From Centropus unirufus (taxonomy: Eukaryota > Chordata > Aves > Cuculiformes > Centropidae), in contig VYZI01000083.1 of the NCBI GenBank assembly GCA_013397695.1, forward strand, positions 124,001-188,000: 64,000 nucleotides of DNA. The letters run 5' to 3'. The translations under genes and the position numbers were made by a program. The notes under the pieces are model-generated. The model was not told the DNA's origin and ran no database searches. It saw only the letters and a list, made by a program, of their open reading frames with translations. Shown here piece by piece: positions 40,801 to 52,800 of this stretch. Numbering within the stretch: the first letter of the stretch is position 1; each line of letters begins with the position of its first letter.

Positions 40801-43800
40801 GTCGTGGATGTCCCATCCCTGGAGGTGTTCCAGGAAGAGGCTTTGAGCAACCTGATGCAGTGGTAGGTGTCCCTGCCCATGGCAGGGGGTTGGAACTGAA
40901 TGGGCTTTGAGGTCCCAGTTTAGTGTTGTCTGCCAACTTGCCAAGGGTCCATTCAATCCCCTCATCCCAGAGGACGATGAGGCAAAGCAAAAAGATGTAG
41001 ATGTTCTGCAGTGGCTTTGGTTTGAGTTAAAAATCCATAGTTTGCAATGTGTGGAACATAAGAAAAGATCGACCAGTAACAGTCTGGAATTTCCTGCCAA
41101 ATTTAAAGATTACAGCAGTGTGCATGGAATGCAAATGGCAAATTAGACGCCATGACCACAAAATGACAGAGATAAGGTTTAAATAATGGTAACATCTGAC
41201 ATGAGAGCCCCATGTTCCTGCTTCAGCACTTTCTTCAGGCTGCGTTTAGCCACACCATTTTCTCTGCACCAGTTGTAAGTCATTGCTGCAGCCAAGCACG
41301 ATCTGTTCCTATCCGACTTATCTGCTGCCAGAAGGATTTTAATCCAAAGAACTTAGTACATGTCCACAGAAATCTAGTGCCTGTGATGCTTCCAGGACTC
41401 TCTAAGCTGTTAATGCTCACCTTTGTTTGGATGTGGCATTGTAAAGCTTCACCAAAATCATATTTGATTCTATTGACTGCACACAAATTTCCCATCTCTG
41501 TCACCCAGAGATCCCAGTGTGACCAGAAGGTTGAAGGGGGAGGATTCTGCCCCTCTACTCTGCTCTCTTGAAACCTACCTGGAGTGCTGTGTCGACTTCT
41601 GCAATCCTCAGTGTAAGAAGGATATGGAATTGTTGAAATGGGTCTAGAGGAGGTCACAAAGATGGTCCAAGAGCTGGAGCACCTCTGCTATGAGGGCAGG
41701 CTGAAAGAGTTGGGGCTGTTCATCCTGGAGAAGAGAAGGCTGTGGGGAGATATTACAGTAGTCTTCCAGTACCTGAAGGGACTCCAGGAGAGCTGGGTAG
41801 GGACTTTTTACAAGGGCCTGGAGTGATGGGATGATGGAGAATGGCTTAAAAATGGAGAGGAAAGATTTAGATTAGTCATCAGGAAGAAACTCTTTACAAT
41901 GAGGGTGGGGAGGCCCTGGTCCAGGTTACCCAGAGCAGTGGTGGCTGCCCCATCCCTGGAGGTGTTCAAAGCCAGATTGGATGGGCCCTTGAGCACCCCA
42001 GTGTAGTGGGAGGTGTCTGGATGGGCTTTGAGGTCTCTTCCAACCCAAACCATTCTGTGAGCCGCTTCGAACATCCACTAATTGCCCATCCCTGAAAATG
42101 CTGAATATCCATTTTGACCACAGTGCAATGTACTCTGATATTCTTAGATTTACCACCTTAAACCACAATTGGTGACTTGAACCCTAACGAGTACAAAAAG
42201 AAAATTCAAAAAAGTGCTGAGCCACCTTCAGGGAAAAACAATTCCACTCGCTAATAAATTATGTTCAAAATCCTTAGGGTATAGTAAAGCATGGAGGATC
42301 TACATGTAGGACCATGTCTTAAATGAACAGATTGGTACCAGCTGACTGAAAGTATGCCAGAAGATCTCTGCTGAGGCATCTGCCCAGAAAGTCATGGCAT
42401 GCAGTGCTTCCCATAAAAGCGAGGCTGCCAACATAAAAAAATGTAGTATTCATAAACACCATGGAGGAAACAAAGGCTGCTTAATAGCCAGCAAATAAAG
42501 GCAAATCAAATACAGCAGCATAAAAGGCAAGGGAAGGAGGTGAATAACCATGAAAAGCAAGTGTAGGTTTTGTGACGTAAAAGAGGCTTCAGACTTAGCA
42601 AGGTCAGGGAGGAATAATGACTGCATAAGAACAAAGACTTACTAGGCTTGGTAGGGACAAACCACTGTCCCAGCAGTAAGAGCACGGGGGAGCATCAAGA
42701 CTGTGCGCTGTTGTTGTTGGTTTTCAGAGCTGCCAAATCTGGTCGTAATTATTTAGTTATTGGAGCTAATGAAAGATACTCTTGGATCACAGCCCGGATG
42801 ATCTTGGAAAATGGCAGTTTACTAAAGGACGTTAGAGTAGGTTTATTGCCCTGAGCAGCCTCACAGTGCTGAAAGGGGCTCCAGGAAAGCTTGAGTGGGG
42901 CTCTTGATCAAGGAGTGCAGGGATAGGATGAGGGGGGTGGTTTTAAGCTGACAGAGGGGAGATTGAGATGAGATTTTAGGGAGAAATGTTTTGCTGTGAG
43001 GGTCGGGAGGCCCTGGCCCAGGTTGCCCAGAGAAGCTGTGGCTGCCCCATCCCTGGAGGTGTTCAAGGCCAGGTTGGATGGAGCTTGGAGCCCCTTGATC
43101 CACCGGGAGGTGTCCCTGCCCATGGCAGGGGGTTGGAACTCAGTGGGCTTTGAGGTCCTTTCTGAGCCAAACCATTCTGTGGTTCTGTAATTCTAAGAGG
43201 GGAGCTTCCTGGGCAGTTATGGAGAATAAACTCTTACAATGAACACTTGTGGTCCTTCTACCAATCACCACTGTCAGAAATATCAAGGGAAATTAATGAA
43301 GTTATAGAATGGATTATAACTGCAATGATTTCCCAGAAGTTTGTATTGCAATAGTCCAAATATTTGTAAATCAGATAAAAAGGAAACTCCTCTGGAATTA
43401 AATAACTACTGACTTTTCACTTTAATATTTCTTTGTCCTTTAATTATTGCTTTTTATATTTCCCACTGCTTTTGGCAATTGCTGAAATTACTAGACTGAG
43501 ACTTGGGATTTCTTCTAATCCCAAAGGAATTTTTCCAGAATAGTCTTTTTATACATTTTTTACTTATTAAAATCAGCTTGGTTTTCAGGCAGATGTGAAC
43601 AGACAGCAACTGGGATGCTGTTCATCTCTCACACTGTAAGATGGGAGCGAAAAAACTTTTTTGTCTTTAGAACTGTGTAAGCAGTGACTGCAGTAGTCAC
43701 AGGGCTGATGCTAGGAGGAACCATGGAAGGAGGTTTTGCCGACCAGTTGGGTTTGAGATGAGAACATCTTCTGTGGCATAAATTATTAAAAACTTGTGAA

Positions 43801-46800
43801 ACTGGTGTCATCAGTTCTTTAGTTTCAATTCAGTGCTGGGTCTTTGAATCACACTAGTTCACTTGAGTGATCAAATAGGCATTCAGAACTTTCTCCGTTT
43901 CTCCCCTTCCTTTTTCCTATCCAGTTGTTATTTGAGCCTTTGAGGATAAAGACACTTGGTTGTACATTTCCAAGCATTCTACAAGGGCTGAGGGCCCACT
44001 GAGTGCTGCAATAACTAAAATACCAAGCAACTATTGACATTTTCAAACTTAAAATACCCCAAGCACTTTTGTGTAATGTCACCATGCTTGCTTGTGAGTG
44101 GGGACACCTTTGCCCAACAGCTTCTGCTGGCGAAATTTTCTGTTTTGTTAAGATGATAAATTTATTAGTGTGAGGGTGTTCCTATGCAAAATGCATCAGG
44201 AGGTGCCTGCTCAGCTAAACTGGCCCCCGTTCTGTTCCTGCTGTACCAGCTTTTCCCTTATATCAGCTGAGGTGACTCTTCCTCCTCTGCCCTCTCTTCT
44301 GAAAGAGACGTAAAAAAGGAAAAAATGAAACAAGCAAGGGCACAAATTTCCAATAATCAAACCTCATTGATTTACAGAGCTTTGACAAACTACCTGGCTC
44401 CTTCCTTTGGCCTCAGGTTGGTTAGGCTGTTTGGAAGGCTCTTCACTTTTGAATGATCATGGTACCATTCTAAAGAAAAGGGTTTTCTTTTCCTGTTTTG
44501 GAGAGATTTATTTATTTTTTTTCGATTAAAAGCATAGGTAAAAAGGAATGGTAGTTTGTTAGCCAGACTCTGTGATCTTCTGGATATTCCACCAGCCTCA
44601 ATGGCAACGTAATTCCAGATTCCAAGTTAGATTTGGATCTGTAGGGAAGTTGGTCCTGGCAGGTGAGAACTATAAATAGGTAATACTGGTTTTTCTAGTT
44701 GTGTGACTTGCATTTCATCCCTAGCAAAAGGTTCCATGCTTTGAAGATGGATTCTGTAGCAAAGGCTTTTTGACTGCTCAAGTAGATACCAGCCCGTCAG
44801 GAGAGCAGGCTGAGAGAATCCCTGAGCAAGTCACTTTTGTTGGATGGGTCAAGGCGATCGATTTTCTAAAGGAAATTGGGCTCCTGTGTTTCTAACAAAC
44901 TTTTTCTCCTCTAAGCTGGTCGACAGGTGAATGGAGTGCATGCAGCAAGTCTTGTGGAGGAGGGCAACAAAGCCGTCTCATTCAGTGTGTCCAAAAAAGG
45001 GCTTTCCAAAGAGAGGAGGTGGTGGCCCATTCTCTGTGTCCTGTCAGCACCCCAGCACAAGTGCAGATGTGCAATGGGCAGGACTGCCCCCCGGAATGGA
45101 GCCCTGCTCCATGGTCTCAGGTAAGCTGAGAAAAAAAGTTAAGTTTTGCCTGCTAGCATAATGAAAAGAGCACCAAAACCTGCTCCAGAGGAAGAATTGT
45201 GCAAAGTTTGTGAAGAGCAAGGTTTTGCGAGTGGCTTTATTTATGAAGATAACATGGAAACATCTTAACTCACCTTCCTGAGGGCTCTGACAGGAGGGCT
45301 CACCATGAGTAGAAGTACGGGGTCCTTTCTGGTGCATATAAAGAGATGGAGATTTTTTCTGGTTTCTTAACCTACAGCTCTATGAATTCTTCAAAGCCAT
45401 TTGCCCCCTGGGAGATTACATCCCGCAGCACTGTTAACTCTTCTCAGATAGGAGAGGCAGTCAAGGAATAAAGAGATGGGTTGGAACTGCATATTGCTGC
45501 ACGCACACAGTGTGGATATGGGTTGATAGACCAGAGATGTACAGGTTCACCAGTCACTTCTGCACTTTGCTGTGGTGCCAGTCACTGTTCTGGTGCCTGC
45601 AGAGCGCTGCGGCTGCCACAGGGGCACATTCCTACACACCCCCTGCTTCACAAACCTACCAACCCCGAGCCGGCTGGAGCTAAAACCCACACACATGCTT
45701 ACACAGAACTCATCTCTGCTCTCTTTTCACTGCTAGTGCTGCTGGTAGGAACTGTTAGCGCAAGGATACAGGAGGGACTGGCACATCTGGGATTTGAGAG
45801 AAAGATGACAGTGCGCTTGCATCAAAAGGAGCTACGTTAATTGTTATTTTTCCATCCTCATTCAGTGAGATTTAAGGTATATTTAAATATACTGATAAAT
45901 CTATTTCTTCTGTGTACACTTCTTGGTGCTCTAGGTGTTCAAGGGCACCCTGACCAGCATTCCCAGCTGGGAAGCACAGACTGCCTCTCCAGTGGGGTGG
46001 CCTGGAATGCACTATGACAGACAAGTACTCAATAGTCCATTGTAACAGAATTTTAACACTCAAAAAGGAACTTTTTTCTTCCAATATGTGTGAAGAAAAC
46101 CTTAGCATGGCAGGAAATTATAAAAACTATGTATGGTGATCATAGAATCATGGAATACTTTTGGTTGGAAGGGGCTTCAAAGCCCACCGAGTTCCAGCCC
46201 CCTGTCATGGGCAGGGATACCTCCCAGTGGATCAAGGGGCTCCAAGCCTCATCCAACCTGGCCTTGGACACCTCCAGGGATGGTGCAGCCACAGCTTCTC
46301 TGGGCAGCCTGGGCTAGGGCCTCCCCACCCTTTTAGGAAAACAATTCTTCCTGAGATCTCATCTCAATCTCCCCTCTTTCAGCTTTAAACAATTCCACTC
46401 ATCCGCTCCCCAATCAAGAACTTCTCCCCAGCTTTCCTGGAGCCCCTTTAAACACTGGAAGGCTTAAGCCTTAAATCCTTTAACCACTTGAAAAGGAAAG
46501 ACAAAGTCTTCAAACGTTCACACTTTCAAACCAGAGGAACATAAATAAATAAATATCACACCATTTCCTTCTCCTCCTCCTCATGGGGGTGTACAGTCCA
46601 ACTTGGGATTTTCAAATAAGCCTAGGAGAATTAAGTCCATGAGTTCTGCTGAAATGGAGTAAATAGGGCTGTTAAACAAGGTACTGAAGATGTCAAGATT
46701 CAGCGGAAAGGTGTTCTGTCACAAGTTCAAAGAAGCTAAGAAGGGAAAAAATGCAAAATACCCAACCTCTCTACACAAACCAGAGTAATTTGAAATGAGA

Positions 46801-49800
46801 GGTTTTTTATTTGTTTGAAGGAAAGTTTAAAACCACAGCTTTTTCAACACGCAGATATTCCTGTTTCATCCTCTGTACAGCTCTGCTTTCATGAGATCTT
46901 TTAAAAACAACTGCAATTTCATGCTGATAGTGAAAGGTTCTGCTGTGGAATGCGCCCCTTAATTATTAGTAAAAAGAAGAACAATTAGAAGAGGATGCCA
47001 CAATGCAGAAAGCTAGCAGCATTTTTTTCAGGGCTGTTTATTTCTTCATTTCATCAGAAATGGCTCATTTGTGCATTTTGTTGTTTGCTAAGGCAATGCA
47101 ACTACAGAACGTCTCTTCAAGCGAACCACAGTTTAGTAACACTTCTTTATTCACTACTGGCTTGTGCTATGCTTCAGTGGTAATCTTGGCATTTCAAATA
47201 TCTGTGGTCAAACTTCTGAATCATTGTCCATATCAGATTCCATCCTGTAGTGAGGTTCATTTGGTGGAGGACTTGCTTGTAGATTCCCTGGACAGGTTTC
47301 TTTGCCTCTGCATCATCCCTCGAGGCCAAGGTGAGGACAAGATAACAGATAGCTGAGACCGTCTTGCCATGGTTGATTCTGAGGTGGGAGGTTAGGGCCA
47401 GCCTTCACTGTGCTGTCCAGGGAAAAAAGCCTTTTGGTCGTAATCCAACTTTCCTCATCTACAGAAGAGATATTACAGCATGGGGGCTGCAAGTGTTCAC
47501 CGTTGACATTAAGAAAGGGCTTAGAACAATGTTTTAGAGGTGAGACGGGTGTTGCTGTTCCTTATTTACCAACAGAATTTCAACTTTACTTACAGGATAA
47601 TAGCACCACAGCACATCAGCCATGGTTTCTGTGCTCTGTCAGTTTTCATTTCCTCTGTTGAAAATTATTCTTTCTTTCCATCACAGTGCTCCAAGACTTG
47701 TGGGAGAGGTGTTAAGAAACGCGATGTCTATTGCAAAAGTACCGGTTCTCCCAGTGTTAAAATCTTGCCTGAAAGTTTGTGCAGCAGAGCCCAGAAACCT
47801 GAATCCCAGCAGATCTGTGTGCTGGGACGCTGCCCCAAAAATGACCGGCTCCAGTGGGTGATTTCTTCCTGGAGTGAGGTAACGTGGTGTGTTTACTTGG
47901 CTCACAGCTGCCCTTTGCTGCACTTGGAAGCACTGACTCCAGGACACACACAAACCACTTGGGGGAAGGAAAGCTGAGCTGTCATTCAAAAATCAGATGT
48001 TGTAGGGGAGCTACAATAAAAACACATCTTTATGTCCAGACGTAGTCAGATGTATCCTGGAATCTTTGTTTTTGAGGACTTACACTGACTGGATTCATAT
48101 TTCAGTTTACATCCTGTGGAACATGGTCTTTGTGGGTTTGGTTATACAGTGCTTTTGTAGTTTCCCATAGTCTGGGGTCTCTTGCACGTAGTACATTCTC
48201 CTTTATCTGAACGTGCATTTCAAAGGTTTGCTTTGCTGTTGCAGTGCTCAGCCTCCTGTGGCCCAGGCATGCAAAAGCGAGAACTCAAATGCGGTGAGAA
48301 AAGCCTCCATGGGAAATGGATCACTTTTCCTCAGAGAAGGTGTAGAAACATCAAAAAACCAAATGCCAACCTGGAAGAAGCTTGTAACAAGGGAGCCTGC
48401 CCATCACAAACGTTATATAACATGGTGTCTGGCTGGTATTCCTCACCCTGGCAGCAGGTAGGAATGGTAAACTTTTTTATGTCTCTCTCCCAACTTTCAT
48501 ATCTTGGCTTTTGTGGAGTGTTTGAAGGAGCAAGCACAGCAGCTCAAGTAGCATCACTTAATGCTTTGCACTACACAGCATTAAAACTCAAATCAACTGC
48601 AATGTGACTGCTGGCTCTTGGACAGTGCCCACACCATAATCAGGAGGTGAGATTGCAGTGCTGGGCTTGGATAGTACCACACCCAGAAAGCCATGGATGT
48701 GCCACAGGATGGATGCTAGCTGGTGTGGCAGAGGCACCCAGAAGGTGTGAAGTGCTGAAGGCCATGAGACTATGATAGGACAATGTGAGTCCATGATACC
48801 TCCCTAGCTCCAGTCTTACACTGTGCAGGGCTCAAATGTCCAGTCATATGGAGGACACACCTCCAGTACTAATAGTCCACAGGTGTCTCCTGCGCGTAGC
48901 CCTTTCCTAATGAAGGTTGTACCACTCAGCCACTGAAACGTGATGCAGCTGGTCTGCATCTATCAGGTACTCCAGTGCAACTCATTTCTTTGTCCTGAAA
49001 CTGTCACCTAAAAATATTATTCATACTTGAGAGGCACCACATTCCATGCTCATTTTCCCCCACTTTCTTCTCAGTTTTCTTCTAACTGCACTGTGGTTGA
49101 ACCATTACCTGTCTGTATGCACAATGTATTTGAGCATCTGCTCAGATTGCCTGGAATTCCTTAAATGCTGTGTGTAATTAATCACAGGATCAGCCTGTAT
49201 TTGTTTCTACATTTTTGCAAACAAGCTTCTGTATTTCTGGAACTTATCTACCTTACGGTCCATATATCAATGAGACACGTGCTCATTTACATGAACTGAC
49301 ATATGCCTGACAATTGTAATCAGTTGAAAAAGATCATATTTATCTTAAAGACAACTTTTCATGAAACACATACAAGTAAAAGGCTTGTTCATTTAAAAAT
49401 ACTTCATAGATCTTCCTGCAAAGGCACAGTGGTTTTTCCCACATACTGCATAGTTATGGTTCCAGTGGGAGTTTTATCTCTGTTCTGACAGGGTTGGGCC
49501 TAGGGGCTCAGAGTTCAGAAGCGATCAGTGCAGGCAATCAGAAGAAGGCTTTCTACAAGGCTCAGTTGCTGTATCAGTACCTAAGGAACCAAATTTTCAG
49601 CTGAGCCCTTAAATAACCAAACTCTGGGAAGGGAGAACAGATGTAAACACCTTTGAAAAGTTGATCCTGATGGGGGTTACTGAACAGCAACACGTCTGAT
49701 CCTGACTTTTCTTTGAAAGTCTCATCCAAAGCCCTTGAAAGCTTTGAAGGGTTCCAGGGAGCCTCTATAATGAAAGGCGCTTTCACTGTTACAGTGCACA

Positions 49801-52800
49801 GTAACGTGTGGAGGGGGAGTGCAAACACGGAGCGTACAGTGCCTGAGCCAAGGAAGACCAGCTTCTGGGTGCTTGCCCCAGCAGAAACCAGCAGTCCTGA
49901 GAGCCTGCAATACCAACTTCTGCCCAGTCCCGGTGAAAAGAGGTAATCATCAGCTCTCCGTGCTGCAGCAGGGGTGGTTGCTTAGAACTCTTTAGCCAGC
50001 AAAAGTCACCTTTTCCAGTTATACCCACTTAAAGATTAGTATTTGGCATGTTCCTTCAGAAATTACATTTTCACAGCCTTTCCAGCTGCACAGTTATTTG
50101 ATAATACAGCATCTCTCTTCTCACCGTGAACCCTCACAAAGCCTCTCTGAGGGTAGAACTGACACAGGAGACTTCAGAAACAGGGATATGTAAAAAAAGA
50201 AGCATGCCAACAGTTAGGCCATTTGGTCCTGAGCTGCATCTTTATACTATTACATTATTGCTGAATAAAACAGGAGCACCCTATGCTGGTACTCCTTTAT
50301 GAGTGAAAATCACAACTTTTCAAATAAACAATAATTTACCATTTATTTTTAGTCTTTTTAAGTCTGTCCAGGCTTCAGATTAGTTCTTTGTCTAGAACAT
50401 CCTTCTCTTCTTACTGCTCCTGATGGGTGTATAAGGTGTAGTCAGGGAATATGAAATTCAACTCTGTGCCCACTTGTATGTCTACTGCATCCCTTTTCAC
50501 CTCTCCAGGGTGTTTTTTTTGAAGTTCTGGAGGAGCAAGAGGTTTTATGTCACTCCGAGTGAGGAGAATGATCTCAGAATCACCACGGAATGCATTAGTC
50601 CCATCCCATAAATCTGCTTACAAGCTTGTTACAAGTTTGAGACTCCTTCTTAACTACAGGGAAAAAGCTCCTGGAAGCTCAGGATCGTCCCACCTAACAC
50701 CAGCATTTTCTATGCTAAATTGTGCTAAAGCACTTTAAACGTTAGCTCAGGGTGCACCAGGGCAGGTTCAGATTGGACATTAGGAAAACATTTTTCACCA
50801 CAGGGGTCATTGGGTGCTGGCACGGCTGCCAGTGAAAGGATGGAGTCCCCATCCCTGGAGGGGTTTGAAGGATGAGTAGATGAGGTGCTTAGGGATCTGG
50901 TTTAGTGGCAGACAGGTATGGTTGGACTCAAGGATCTCAGAGGTCTCTTCCAGGTGACTCTATGGAAATACCATACATGAACTGTCTTGTTAACACTTCA
51001 CAACTGAGAGCTGAAAGTAACCTCTATTGTTCCTAGACCAATTGCAAGAGCAAGTGGTGATGGAGCTGGGAGCAAAGGTCAAGCTCTGGCTCTGCATCCT
51101 GTAAACTGGCGGGACAGCTGCCCCTCTGTTCTGTCCTGGTGCCTGGTACTCCCCGTGCACAGGAACCCTCTAACACCCAGCAGCAGCTGGGCCACTAAGG
51201 CAGGGACAACATCAAGCTGAGAGACTGGGGGACCTGCATCCAAACAAGGGTCCTAAAAGGGAGAAGGAAATAGTTGTGCTTTTCTAGTAAGTTGATGCTC
51301 TTAACAGTTCACATTAACCTTCCTGAAAGTTCTGCTGTGCTTTGGAGTTTCTGTATTACAGCCTTTTCTGTCACGATATAGCAAGCCCTTTGCTTCCACC
51401 CCTGCCTTCCTCCACTCTGCTTCATGTCTGGAGTTGTGTCTGTTCTTAATTTTGCCCTTGGCCTGTTTCTCTCCTCACATCTGCAGCAGCCTCTTCCCCT
51501 TCGTTAGAGCTGGGTTGTCAGGCTCTAGAGATCAATTATCTCTTTGCTGCTCTCTCACTTTCGGTCTAAACCAGCAAAAAGTGAGGGAAGCAGCAGTGCT
51601 GGAGTCACAGTGGAACACATCAGCCTCTGTTATCTGCAGCGCAGCTCCAGCTCAGTGATCACAGTCAAGACAATAATGCTTCAGGGAGAGTTTGCACACT
51701 TCCCTAGGCACACTGGGTCATTCCCAGCCCTCTCTTCGATGCAGTTATGGTCACCATAACTCCTAGTAAATCCCACTGCATAAAATGAATGTAAACTTAA
51801 ACAAGATATAAATATGTGAGTAAATAGCAATAAGGAGCTGCCAGCCTGATCCACTTCCATTGAAGTTTGTGGGACTCCTTGTGTTCATTCCAGCGCTCTC
51901 TGGATTAGGTCCCAAGAGCAGAGTTTTCAGCTGTACCTCAGCAATGTCAGCATGGCACTCTAATCTTCAAAAGGACCATAAGGCTATATTGGCATTGCCT
52001 TCCCAGTGCTTAGACATTGGTTTCAAACAGTTTTTAACTTGTGAAAAGCCGCCCTTCCCTGGCAGCAGAGCTTCTCCCTGACCTCAGCAGAATAGTTTTC
52101 CTCCCTCTGTGCTGTGCACGTCTTCCATCTGTTGCTTTGGGTCTATCCTCTCATGGGGTCAGCAGGGAAAGCTGGTGCTGAGCCCCTCGGTTCATCCCTC
52201 CTGCCACCCCTTAAGAAGAGAAAGTGCTGTGGAAGCGAAAGGCTGCAGTTCCTTTCTGGGCTTCCTGGAGGGCTGGACAGCATCTTTGTTATATAACATT
52301 AACATTTACAGCCAGGCTTGTGTTTTTAAAAGCTGAGGAGGAAATGGTGTCTTTTTAAATAAAAGAAATACTGGTATTAAATTATTCTCAAATATCATTG
52401 AGGGCAATAAAGGTGCACAAAATCACCTTTGCCATCATATAAATGGGAATAAGAGAAAGCCAAGTGGTGCCCAATCAGCACTTCCTATGGAAAGGTGGAA
52501 AGTACTCTTGGCCCCCCTGAAGATGTCTGTGCTGTGTGAGGAAGACTTTATCTCCTGTGACTCAGCTTAGCTGACCTGAGAACGCAGACAACATTGGCTA
52601 TGTGGCTTCCATGTATCCTTGTAAATTCCTTTTATTGACCATGTAAACAGTAGTTCTGACAGTCGAATGGAATCTTTTCCCATGCTCATTGGAGATTTCA
52701 GTTTAGCTATAAATTTTGCTTAATCCTCATTTAAATGTCTTGCTGTTCTCTCAGACGTGGTGGATTTCTTTATAAATCTTCCAGATGAACCAGCACTCTG

